From Glycocaulis sp051859565 (lineage in GTDB: Bacteria > Pseudomonadota > Alphaproteobacteria > Caulobacterales > Maricaulaceae), in assembly GCF_051859565.1 (NCBI RefSeq), contig NZ_JBHYFK010000002.1, positions 124,001 to 188,000 of the forward strand: a DNA stretch of 64,000 bases, read 5' to 3'. The position numbers and the translations under genes were made by a program. The notes below the pieces were generated by a model. It did no database searches. It had not been told where the DNA came from and saw nothing but the letters and a program-made list of their open reading frames with translations. This document shows positions 24,884 to 32,875 of this stretch, one piece after another. Within the stretch, counting starts at the first letter, position 1. Each line of letters starts with the position of its first letter.

Positions 24884-26940
24884 TGGCTGGCTGGCTGGCG
24901 ATAGGGCTGAGGCGGGCGAGCGTGCCGCTCGCCTCGCTCCTCGCTGCTGGCGTCTTGCTGGCAGGTCTCGATCATGCCCTGCCACCCCCGCTCATGCCGG
25001 AGGTTTCCGCGCTGGTGACAGACCGGGAGGGGCGGGCCTTGCGTGCCTTTCCGGTCGAGGATGGACGCTGGCGTCTGCCGGTTGATCCTGAAGCCGTTGA
25101 TCCGGCGTTTCGCGCCGCCCTGATCGAGATCGAGGACCAGCGCTTCTATTCCCATCACGGCGTCGATCCACTGGCGATGGCGCGTGCGGTTGGCTCCCTC
25201 GTCAGCTCCGGGCGGATCGTGTCGGGCGGGTCGACGATCACCATGCAGACGGCCCGCCTGCTGGAGCCGCGCCCGCGCCGGACGATTGGTGCAAAACTGT
25301 TAGAGATGGTGCGCGCCATCCAGCTGGAGCGGCGCTATTCCAAACATGAAATCCTGCAAGCCTGGCTGACGCTCGCGCCCTATGGCGGCAATCTGGAGGG
25401 CGTGCGCGCGGCCAGCTGGGCGTGGTTCGGGCATGAGCCGGATGTGCTCACTCCGGATGAAATTGCGCTTCTGATTGCCCTGCCGCAGGCGCCCGAAGCG
25501 CGGCGTCCCGATCTGCGCCCCGATGCGGCGATGGCCTCGCGTGCGCGGCTGCTCGCCCGTATGGAGCGCGCTGGCCTGATAAGTGCGGACCGGGCGGCGG
25601 ATGCGGCAGAAGAACCGGCGCCAGTGCGCCGCGCCTTCCCGGCGCGCGCCTGGCATGCCTCGCAGCATCTGGCTCGTGCAGGCGGGGAGGTGCGCTCCAC
25701 AATCGACATCCGCCTTCAGAGCGCGCTGGAGACGCGTCTGGAGACGCTGGCAAACGAGGCCGGACCCGATGTTCAGGCCTCTGCGCTGATCGTGTCGCTC
25801 GACGGGCGTGAAGTGCGCGCGGCGGTGGGGTCTGCCGGGCGTGACAGGCCGGGCGGCTGGATTGATCTGACGCGGCGTGCGCGCTCGCCGGGCTCGGTCT
25901 TGAAGCCCTTCATCTATGGCCTGGCGTTCGAGGACGGGCTGGCAGGGCCCGGCACGCGCATCGCCGATCTGCCGCGCCGCTTTGCCGACTATAATCCGGA
26001 GAATTTCGACCGCAGCTTCCGGGGCGATGTGACCATTGCCGAGGCGCTGCAGCATTCGCTCAACGTGCCCGCCGTGCAGGTGCTCGACGCGGTGGGGGCC
26101 AACCGCTTTCTCGCCGCCATGAGCTTTGCGGGAGGACGCGCCATTGTCCCGCGCTCGAACGAAGGCGATGCCGGGCTCGCCATCGCGCTCGGCGGGCTTG
26201 GCATCACGGCAGAGGAGATCGCGGTGATGTTTGCGGCGCTGGGCGCAGGCGGCGAGGCGCTGCCGCTTGCCTGGACACCGGAGGCGGCTGAGGCCAATCG
26301 GGAAAGCCGGGGCTTCCGCCTGCTGGACCGCTCGGCTGCAGCGACGCTTGTCGATGTGCTGCAGCGCTCTCCCGCTCCGCCAGGGCGCATGCCCGCTCGC
26401 CTGACCAGCGGCGCGCCCGCCATCGCCTACAAGACCGGCACCTCCTACGGCTTTCGCGATGCCTGGGCGGCGGGCGTGTCGGGCAATTACGCGGTTGTGG
26501 TCTGGGTAGGCCGGGCCGATGGCGCGCCGCGCCCCGGCGAGAGTGGGCGGCAGGCCGCCCTGCCTGCCCTGTTCGACATTTTTGATGTCATCGCGCGGCG
26601 TGATCCGTCTGGTGTTGCGTCGCGCACAGACAGTCTTGTAGCCAGGAACGCCACAGGGCCGCTGGCGCGCTTTGACCGGGGTGTGTCCGGCCCTGACATC
26701 GTTTTCCCGCCCGATGGCGCAGAAGTGTGGGCCGATGAGCCGGGACGCGGATTTGCCCTGTCGGCGCGTGGCAGCGGCCCGCTGCGCTGGTATCAGCGCG
26801 GCGTGCCGGTGGCGCTCGATGCAGGCGGGCAATCCCTGTGGCAGCCGCAAGGGCCGGGCTTTTACGAGCTGACAGTCGTCGACGAGGCCGGGCGCAGCGC
26901 CCGCACCCGTGTCCGGGTGCGGATGCCGGAGCCTTCGTGA
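24883..26940 (+). CDS. pbpC: Penicillin-binding protein 1C (peptidoglycan glycosyltransferase)
   Basis: A 685-residue class A-type PBP. The N-terminal membrane helix is followed by the GT51 transglycosylase domain with IEDQRFYSHHGVDPLAMARA and GGSTITMQTARLL. The transpeptidase-like domain has SVLK (Ser338), a QHSLNVPAVQ SxN motif, and KTGTSYGFRD. A C-terminal BiPBP_C domain (about 605-685) ends the protein. It polymerises lipid II glycan strands in the periplasm; PBP1C in E. coli binds penicillin poorly and works with the macroglobulin. Translation is probably coupled to the macroglobulin gene through the TAATG overlap. It converges on a small lipoprotein gene 9 bp away. Confidence 0.93.
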   Translation: MAGWLAIGLRRASVPLASLLAAGVLLAGLDHALPPPLMPEVSALVTDREGRALRAFPVEDGRWRLPVDPEAVDPAFRAALIEIEDQRFYSHHGVDPLAMARAVGSLVSSGRIVSGGSTITMQTARLLEPRPRRTIGAKLLEMVRAIQLERRYSKHEILQAWLTLAPYGGNLEGVRAASWAWFGHEPDVLTPDEIALLIALPQAPEARRPDLRPDAAMASRARLLARMERAGLISADRAADAAEEPAPVRRAFPARAWHASQHLARAGGEVRSTIDIRLQSALETRLETLANEAGPDVQASALIVSLDGREVRAAVGSAGRDRPGGWIDLTRRARSPGSVLKPFIYGLAFEDGLAGPGTRIADLPRRFADYNPENFDRSFRGDVTIAEALQHSLNVPAVQVLDAVGANRFLAAMSFAGGRAIVPRSNEGDAGLAIALGGLGITAEEIAVMFAALGAGGEALPLAWTPEAAEANRESRGFRLLDRSAAATLVDVLQRSPAPPGRMPARLTSGAPAIAYKTGTSYGFRDAWAAGVSGNYAVVVWVGRADGAPRPGESGRQAALPALFDIFDVIARRDPSGVASRTDSLVARNATGPLARFDRGVSGPDIVFPPDGAEVWADEPGRGFALSARGSGPLRWYQRGVPVALDAGGQSLWQPQGPGFYELTVVDEAGRSARTRVRVRMPEPS

Positions 26941-26949
26941 GCTGTAAGC

Positions 26950-27558
26950 CTAGTCCCCACCATACCAGCGCAGCGAGATATTGCGGATACGCTCTCCGCC
27001 CACTTCCACACCGCCGGTAAAGGCAGGGCGCTGGCTGTCACCGGCGCGGACGACATCGCCGTGCAGCGCGCCGTCAATGATGACGGTTCCCAGCTCCGGA
27101 TCGATGCCTTCAAAGGTGAAGGCACCATCGGCCAGATAGTAATAGTCGGCCTGCACGCGCGTCGTGACGGTGTGATACTCGCCGCCGAGCTCGTTTGTGC
27201 CGGTCGGGCTGTTCACATCAGAAAAATCCACAAACACCGGGCCGAACGGCATCTCGTCGCGCCTGCCGCCCGCTTCCCATGCCTCGAAATCGCTACTGGG
27301 GGCGATGAAGACATTGTCCAGCCGCCAATTGCCGAACTGCAGCGGTTCAAAGGGCAGATAATAGCCAAAGGCATCGAAATGCTGCTCGCGGGTCGACACC
27401 CGTTCCCCGGCATCCTGATCAGGTTCGGCGGCCGGTGTCGTCACCGCCTCGTCGACATCAACCCAGCCGGCGGTCCCGGCATTATCCTCGCACGCCGCCA
27501 GCCCAGCCAGCGCAAGACAGCCCGCGCCCGCGAGCAAGAATCTGGAAATCTTCGTCAT
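26950..27558 (-). CDS. Hypothetical lipoprotein
   Basis: A 202-residue protein with a lipoprotein signal (ISRFLLAGAGCLALAGLAAC, lipobox LAAC). The ATG at 27558 is preceded by AGGACAGGG; the frame extends 13 codons further to 27597 without a better site. After a short acidic linker the mature part is beta-rich (YLPFEPLQFGNWRLDNVFI, VDFSDVNSPTGTNELGGEYH, GVEVGGERIRNISLRWYGG). I do not recognise the family and see no catalytic motif. It is divergent from rsmI and convergent with pbpC, so it has its own promoter. Confidence 0.7.
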   Translation of the reverse strand: MTKISRFLLAGAGCLALAGLAACEDNAGTAGWVDVDEAVTTPAAEPDQDAGERVSTREQHFDAFGYYLPFEPLQFGNWRLDNVFIAPSSDFEAWEAGGRRDEMPFGPVFVDFSDVNSPTGTNELGGEYHTVTTRVQADYYYLADGAFTFEGIDPELGTVIIDGALHGDVVRAGDSQRPAFTGGVEVGGERIRNISLRWYGGD

Positions 27559-27626
27559 CAGCCCTGTCCTCTCGTGACTGCGAATACCCAAGCCCACTTC
27601 GAGGAAAAGATTACCGGTGAACGCGC

Positions 27627-28442
27627 ATGCCTGAAAGTGTGCTCTGGCCAGAAACGCGTGATGGTCTAAAACGCTCCTTCATGAGCGCGAGCGCCAATCT
27701 TGAAACGCCCTATGACGGCCCCCGGCTCTGGCTGGTGGGTACGCCTATCGGCAATCTGGAAGACCTGCCGCCCCGCGCGGCGCGCATCCTGTCAGAGGTC
27801 AGCGTCATTGCTTGCGAGGATACGCGCACTACGCGCCGCCTGCTGGATCTGGCCGGTATCACCCTGCCGCGCCTGATCGCCTGTCATGACCATAACGAGC
27901 AGAGCAGCGCGGGCGGTATCGTCAAACTGCTGGGGCAGGGCGAGAGCGTGGCGCTGGTCAGCGATGCGGGCATGCCTGCCATCTCCGATCCGGGCTACCG
28001 GGTGGTGCGCGCGGTGATCGAAGCCGGGTTTGAGGTCAGCGCGGTTCCGGGACCATCCTCGGTGCTGACCGCGCTGGCGGTGTCGGGCCTGCCGACCGAC
28101 CGCTTTACTTTTCTGGGGTTCGCACCGCGCAAGAGCGGCAAGCGCCAGCGCTGGCTGGAGCCGTTCAAGGCCGATCCGGCGACCCTCATCATCATGGAAA
28201 GCGCGCAGCGCCTCTCCGAGACGCTAGCCGATGCCGCCGCTGTGCTCGGCGAGCGGCAGGGCGCCGTGGCGTTCGAGTTGACCAAGGCGTTCGAGCGTGT
28301 CCATCGCGGCACGCTCATCGAACTTGCCGCGCGCTATTCAGAGCCACCGCTCGGCGAAGCGGTGATCGTCATCGCCGGCGCCGTGGTAGTGCGTGAGAAG
28401 GTCAATAAATACACGCCCGATGGGGGCAAGAAGAAGGGGTGA
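27627..28442 (+). CDS. rsmI: 16S rRNA (cytidine1402-2'-O)-methyltransferase RsmI
   Basis: A 271-residue SAM-dependent methyltransferase of the tetrapyrrole-methylase fold. Typical RsmI wording: LWLVGTPIGNLEDLPPRAARIL, ACEDTRTTRRLLD, ALVSDAGMPAISDPGYR, VPGPSSVLTALAVSGLP and FLGFAPRKSGKR. With RsmH it methylates C1402 in the ribosomal P site. The start is uncertain: 27627 gives the longest form, but conserved sequence begins only after a second ATG at 27681, and neither has a clear Shine-Dalgarno site. It ends with a Lys-rich tail (GGKKKG). The yraN gene that often follows rsmI is absent here. Confidence 0.92.
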   Translation: MPESVLWPETRDGLKRSFMSASANLETPYDGPRLWLVGTPIGNLEDLPPRAARILSEVSVIACEDTRTTRRLLDLAGITLPRLIACHDHNEQSSAGGIVKLLGQGESVALVSDAGMPAISDPGYRVVRAVIEAGFEVSAVPGPSSVLTALAVSGLPTDRFTFLGFAPRKSGKRQRWLEPFKADPATLIIMESAQRLSETLADAAAVLGERQGAVAFELTKAFERVHRGTLIELAARYSEPPLGEAVIVIAGAVVVREKVNKYTPDGGKKKG

Positions 28443-28462
28443 GGACTTCCCCTCGCTGAAAC

Positions 28463-28536
28463 CCCGGACGCGCAGCGATCCGGGCCTCTCTCCGATTTTC
28501 TTGCATAAGGTCCCGGATCGGCTCTGCCGTCCGGGA
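28463..28536. repeat. CCCGGA/TCCGGG palindromic repeats
   Basis: Two imperfect palindromes in the 112-bp gap between convergent rsmI and COQ9: CCCGGA...TCCGGG (28463-28484) and TCCCGGA...TCCGGGA (28511-28536). The same CCCGGAT-type repeat recurs at 62782-62809 and 62842-62869. They look like members of an interspersed REP family and may also act as transcription stops. Confidence 0.55.
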
Positions 28537-28554
28537 GTTCAGAACATGTGAGGG

Positions 28555-29229
28555 TTACCGCGTCCCGTAGCGCATTTTCGCGGCCATGGCGGCAAAGTCC
28601 GGCAGGCCGGCAAGCTGCTTGTTGACCTTCGCCTTCACCTTCTCGAACTCCATCACATTGGCGATGCGCCGGTCTAGGAAGGCGAGTGTTTCGGGCTTTG
28701 CCGGATCGTTCTCTGACAGCCAGATGGCGAGGCTGGACGTCCATACGCCGGTGAGAATCGTCCGCTTGGAATACCAGTTGGCATCGGTCGAGCTGTCGCC
28801 AATCGCCCGCCAGATCATGTCAGACGTGTTCCAGGCGAGCTGCGCGCCGGTGGCGATACCGTCGGGCAGCAGCAGGCGGGCGCGGGCACGCGACAGCGCA
28901 TCCTCATGGCCCTTTGCCGCTTCCAGACGCAGCACGACCGCGCGGCGGATGCGCTCGCGGATCTTTGCCGGTGATTCTCCCGCCGTTATGGCTTCCTGTG
29001 CGGCGTCATCCATTTCGCGCCACCAGAACACGATCAGGCTGATGGCGCCGTCCGGGCAATAGAGCGCCACCTCGTCATCGCTCATCCCGGCATCGCGCGC
29101 GGCGATGCGCAGGAGCGATCCTGACCAGCCCTCGAAGGGTATATGGGGCAGGGCAGCGTCCAGCAGCCGGGCGCGGGCTGCATCCGCGTGGGAACGATTG
29201 GGGCGGTCAGAGGCGTTTGATGTGCTCAT
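28555..29229 (-). CDS. COQ9-family ubiquinone biosynthesis protein
   Basis: A 224-residue COQ9-like protein. The N-terminal helix-turn-helix-like part (ADAARARLLDAALPHIPFEGWS) resembles TetR, as is normal for the family. The C-terminal lipid-binding part includes GDSSTDANWYSKRTILTGVW, the family hallmark. COQ9 binds lipids and presents quinone precursors to COQ7-type hydroxylases. I start at the ATG at 29229; an in-frame ATG at 29265 is less likely and neither has a strong ribosome binding site. It is divergent from rpsU, a neighbourhood also seen in other alphaproteobacteria. Confidence 0.88.
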   Translation of the reverse strand: MSTSNASDRPNRSHADAARARLLDAALPHIPFEGWSGSLLRIAARDAGMSDDEVALYCPDGAISLIVFWWREMDDAAQEAITAGESPAKIRERIRRAVVLRLEAAKGHEDALSRARARLLLPDGIATGAQLAWNTSDMIWRAIGDSSTDANWYSKRTILTGVWTSSLAIWLSENDPAKPETLAFLDRRIANVMEFEKVKAKVNKQLAGLPDFAAMAAKMRYGTR

Positions 29230-29443
29230 GGCGGGTAATCTACTGTGAATTTGTGTGCGCGTCATCGCGTCAGCATGCCGCGATGTGTATGGACAGCAGG
29301 GCTTTGCTCTGGTAACACCCGCGCCTCATCGCAAAGTTTCCGGCGGAACAGGCGATCCAGAACCGCTCTGTTACGCCTTTTCGTGTTAGAATTCTGGGTG
29401 ACCGGCCAGACCGGACCCGTTGCAGGACCTGGGAGAGTAAGTC

Positions 29444-29677
29444 ATCGTTCAGATCGTCGTGCGCGATAACAATGTCGAGCAAGCGCTCAAGGCATTGAAA
29501 AAGAAAATGCAGCGGGAAGGCACTTTCCGCGAGATGAAGCGCCGCAACCATTACGAAAAGCCGTCTGAAAAGCGCGCTCGCCAGAAGGCGGAGGCGATCC
29601 GCCGCGCCCGCAAGCTGGCCCGCAAGCGCGCCCAGCGCGAAGGTCTGCTGCCGCGTACGGCAACGGCCCGCCGCTAG
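29444..29677 (+). CDS. rpsU: 30S ribosomal protein S21, apparently with an ATC start codon
   Basis: S21 is recognisable throughout: VRDNNVEQALKALKKKMQRE, then REMKRRNHYEKPSEKRARQK and the basic tail ending ARR. The family begins M(V)QI-V/F-VRDNN. In this frame the codons before the only usual start (GTG, 29459) read ATC GTT CAG ATC GTC, giving the expected (M)VQIVVRDNN if ATC at 29444 is the start. GGGAGAG (29431-29437) is 6 nt before the ATC but 21 nt before the GTG. A TAA stop at 29438-29440 rules out anything further upstream. S21 is needed for start-site selection by the 30S subunit. A sequencing error in the first base is the main alternative. Confidence 0.9.
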   Translation: MVQIVVRDNNVEQALKALKKKMQREGTFREMKRRNHYEKPSEKRARQKAEAIRRARKLARKRAQREGLLPRTATARR

Positions 29678-29710
29678 GCCAGCTTCCCTTTACGGGACTG
29701 CACAAACATT

Positions 29711-29742
29711 ACGCCGCGCCGGAATATCCGGCGCGGCGTTTT
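29711..29742 (+). terminator. Rho-independent terminator of rpsU
   Basis: A perfect 13-bp stem, ACGCCGCGCCGGA and its complement, with an ATA loop (29711-29739), followed by TTTTG. It lies 34 bp after the rpsU stop codon and 13 bp before the end of the convergent peptidase gene, which it may also serve. Confidence 0.85.
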
Positions 29743-29754
29743 GCGTTGTGATTG

Positions 29755-30477
29755 TCAGAATGTATGGCCGGGCGGGGTACGCTCGCGCATTGACCGGCGG
29801 CGCGCCTTGTGGTCGGGCATGATCCGGTCCAGCAGGGCATAAAAGCGCGGCGAATGGTTCATCTCGATGAGGTGGCAGGCCTCGTGGGCGCAGACATAGG
29901 CGATCTCGTCCTCGGGGAAGGCGATCAGGCGCGTATTCATGCGGATCACGCCGTCTGATGAACAGCTGCCCCAGCGTGACTCCTGCGCTCGTACCTTCAC
30001 TTGCGGGGCAGGCAGGCCGAGCGCTCCGGCATAGTGCGCGATGCGCGGCGTATAGTCGGCAAGGGCAGTATCGGCCCGCCAGCGCTTGACCGCCCGCAGC
30101 ACGGTGGCATCGCGCAAGGATGGATCGAGGCGTTCATCGGTTTTCACCAGCAGGTGATCGTCATGAACGCTGATGAGGGTGCGTGCGCGCCCGTGCGGCT
30201 CGACCACGACTTCCAGCTCGCGGCCCAGATAGCCGATTGTCTGGCCGCCCATACCGGTAAAGTCCGGCCGGGCGCGCGCACTCCATTTTTCAAGCCGGGG
30301 CAGTATCCATCCCGCCCGGTCGCGCGCCACCCGGTCCGCTTCGATCGCGGGTGTGCGCCGGGGCAGGGTGATGGTCAGGCCATCGGCATCGATGCGCAGC
30401 CCGATCGTTCGCCGCCCGGTATGGCGCACCTGATAGGTGACGTCGTGGCCGTCCAGCTCGATTGTACGGGTCTGCAT
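29755..30477 (-). CDS. YgjP/WSS-like zinc metallopeptidase (DUF45)
   Basis: A 240-residue protein of the DUF45/YgjP family. The C-terminal half carries RAQESRWGSCSSDGVIRMN, then the zinc motif HEACHLIEMNHSPRFY (HExxH plus downstream His and Phe-Tyr), the family signature. Members are SprT/minigluzincin-related soluble peptidases of poorly known role. The Shine-Dalgarno sequence AGGAG overlaps the stop region of the penicillin acylase gene, only 7 bp upstream, so it is the last gene of that operon. Confidence 0.87.
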   Translation of the reverse strand: MQTRTIELDGHDVTYQVRHTGRRTIGLRIDADGLTITLPRRTPAIEADRVARDRAGWILPRLEKWSARARPDFTGMGGQTIGYLGRELEVVVEPHGRARTLISVHDDHLLVKTDERLDPSLRDATVLRAVKRWRADTALADYTPRIAHYAGALGLPAPQVKVRAQESRWGSCSSDGVIRMNTRLIAFPEDEIAYVCAHEACHLIEMNHSPRFYALLDRIMPDHKARRRSMRERTPPGHTF

Positions 30478-30484
30478 GACACTC

Positions 30485-32794
30485 CTAGCGCGGTCTCAAC
30501 GTCAGAACGCGCGATCCTTGCGGCGCGCTTTGCGGCGTCCAGTCATCACGGATCTGGAAATACTCGCCGCGCGACCAGAGTTCCGCAAGATCGCGATAAT
30601 GCGGCGAGAGCGGATGGCCCGACTGGCCCGGCCCGTGGATGAAGCGGGAATTGTTCAGGTCTGCGAGATCGTAAACCACGCGAAGGGAGGCGGCGTGGAC
30701 GATGTCGAACCCTTCACCGGCATAGCTGAAATTGGCGACATTGACGGTGGTGCCATCGCCGCCCACCGGCACGCGCACGCCAAACATGCCGCCCAGCACA
30801 GGCAGGGAATCCATGGGGTGGGCAAAATAGCCCTGCGCATGGTCGCCCCAGCGCCAGCTGGATATATCGCCGCCATTGGTTCGCGCCAGCTCCGCCATGG
30901 CGGTGTCCAGCGCCAGCCCGGCAATGACGGGGCAGGTTTCCACCTGCGTGGTCGTCACGTTGTTGCACCAGGATGATGCATCGCCCGTCAGCACGTCCTG
31001 CACGAAGACAGGGCGCGGCCCGCGGAAATAGCGCGCCATGGGGCCCAGCTCATCGGCCCAGATCGCCTCGGTCATCACCCGCAGCCAGGCTGACAGAATA
31101 AGCCCTTCCGGGCCCTCTGCATCCAGCGATGCGTTCCAGCCTTCGAGGCGGGCGAGCGCTTCGAGGCCCAGCTCGCTTTCAGGCTGCGCGGCCAGCAGGG
31201 CCGGCAGGATGGCTTCAGCCAGAGCAGAGGTGACATCCATCTGCATGGTGATGAAGCCTTCCAGCGAGTGACGGCGGCGCTCAGCCAGCATGTTTTCGAT
31301 ACGCACGGCGCGGTGGACCGCATAGCGGCCGGGAAGCGGATAGGGATAGGCCGCGCCTGCTGGCAGATTATTGCCCGACGCAATCGATCCGCCAGCGGGA
31401 TTGACGATGCGGGGAAGTTCCTCGAACGGGACAAAGCCCGTCCACTCGCCATCCTCATCGCGGATCGGCAAAAGACCTGCGGTGGTGTAGCCGATTGTGC
31501 CGTCCACGCCCGCATAGTGCATGTTCTGCATCGGCGCGGTCCAGCCGCGCCCGGCCTCCACGAAATCGTCCCAGCCGGTGGAGCGCATGATGGCAAGGGT
31601 GGCATCGGCCACCCGGTTGCGCGGATCAGACACGGTGGAGCGGCGCACCACCAGCGCATCGGAATCAAAGCCGGTCAGATCAAACCATTGGGCGTCCAGT
31701 ACCGGGCCTTCGCTCGTCTCGGTGATGGTGAGTTCGAACGGATCGCGCTGGCCGAGCACATTGATTGTCTCGATGCGCGTATTGGTCTGCGTGGTGTCGC
31801 TGTCGCGTTCGACAAGGTCGATCACTTTAAAGCCGGTATTGGTGAAGCCCCACGCGCCATGGGCGTTGCGCCCCAGCGTGATGAAGGGCGTGCCGGGCAG
31901 GGACGCGCCCAGCACCGGACCGAAGGAGAGGTTCAGCCGTGTGAAATACCAGATGGAGGGCGCAGACAGGCCCAGATGCGGATCATTGGCCAGCAGGGGT
32001 GCGCCGGTCTCGGTGCGGTCCCCCGAGACGACCCAGGCATTGGAGCCGGGCTCGTTATCGGGCTGTGTGCCGGCAGGCGGGGGAAGCGTCTGGCGACGGA
32101 TATCACCGAAGGCGGCGCTGATGTCTTCGTCTTTCAGCGTGGTTGGCGCCCAGTCCGGGAAGGCGGAGAGGAATTGTTCCAGCATCGAACCCTCGAGCAC
32201 TTGCGATGCGCGGGCGCGTTCGCGGTCCTCGCCTTCGCCAGTGGCCAGATCATCAGCCAGCACGACCACCACGGACGCGGAATCGGCCAGCGTCCAGGGT
32301 TCCGGCCGCGTGCGAAGCAGCAGGTATTCCGGTGCCGGATTGCCTTGCTCCAGCCGCGCATTCACCCCGCTCACATAGGCCTCGACGATGAGGCGGGCCT
32401 CGTCAGACAGGTTTGCCAGCGCATGGCGGGAGGCTTCTGGAAATCCAAAAGTGCGCGCGCGGATATCAGCGCGCAGGGCGCGTTCGCCAAACAGCTCCGA
32501 CAGGCGGCCCTGCGCGGTGCGCCGGTAGAGGTCCATCTGGAAGAAGCGTTCGGCGGCATGGGTGTAGCCAAGGGCGAAATAGACGTCGGCATCGGTCTCG
32601 CCGAAAATGTGCGCCACGCCATACTGGTCGCGTACCACATTGACCGGCGCTGTCACGCCCTCAAGGCGAACCTCGCCCTCGGTGCGGGGCTGTGACCCCA
32701 CAAACCGCCAGCCCGCCCAGCCGGTTACGGCCAGAACAAGCACCAGCACCAGCGCCACAACGCCGATAACGCCGCGCACAATCCATTTTACCAT
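30485..32794 (-). CDS. Penicillin acylase family protein (Ntn hydrolase)
   Basis: A 769-residue protein with an N-terminal membrane helix (GVIGVVALVLVLVLAVTGW). The A chain carries DQYGVAHIFGETDADVYFALGY. The autocatalytic site is visible as EPG-SNAWVVSG, where Ser251 would become the N-terminal nucleophile of the B chain. Later come NDPHLGLSAPSIWY and the family C-terminal GQSGHPLSPHYRDL. Relatives hydrolyse beta-lactam side chains or acyl-homoserine lactones; many act on unknown amides. Location: periplasmic, membrane tethered. GAGGGGG precedes the ATG. It follows the aldehyde dehydrogenase by 81 bp on the same strand. Confidence 0.9.
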   Translation of the reverse strand: MVKWIVRGVIGVVALVLVLVLAVTGWAGWRFVGSQPRTEGEVRLEGVTAPVNVVRDQYGVAHIFGETDADVYFALGYTHAAERFFQMDLYRRTAQGRLSELFGERALRADIRARTFGFPEASRHALANLSDEARLIVEAYVSGVNARLEQGNPAPEYLLLRTRPEPWTLADSASVVVVLADDLATGEGEDRERARASQVLEGSMLEQFLSAFPDWAPTTLKDEDISAAFGDIRRQTLPPPAGTQPDNEPGSNAWVVSGDRTETGAPLLANDPHLGLSAPSIWYFTRLNLSFGPVLGASLPGTPFITLGRNAHGAWGFTNTGFKVIDLVERDSDTTQTNTRIETINVLGQRDPFELTITETSEGPVLDAQWFDLTGFDSDALVVRRSTVSDPRNRVADATLAIMRSTGWDDFVEAGRGWTAPMQNMHYAGVDGTIGYTTAGLLPIRDEDGEWTGFVPFEELPRIVNPAGGSIASGNNLPAGAAYPYPLPGRYAVHRAVRIENMLAERRRHSLEGFITMQMDVTSALAEAILPALLAAQPESELGLEALARLEGWNASLDAEGPEGLILSAWLRVMTEAIWADELGPMARYFRGPRPVFVQDVLTGDASSWCNNVTTTQVETCPVIAGLALDTAMAELARTNGGDISSWRWGDHAQGYFAHPMDSLPVLGGMFGVRVPVGGDGTTVNVANFSYAGEGFDIVHAASLRVVYDLADLNNSRFIHGPGQSGHPLSPHYRDLAELWSRGEYFQIRDDWTPQSAPQGSRVLTLRPR

Positions 32795-32875
32795 GATAGC
32801 CCCCTCGACTCAGGCCCCGCGCCCCAGAGTGGCGCGAGCTTATCAAGCTGAAGACGCGAGGGAAGCGGTGAGCGC

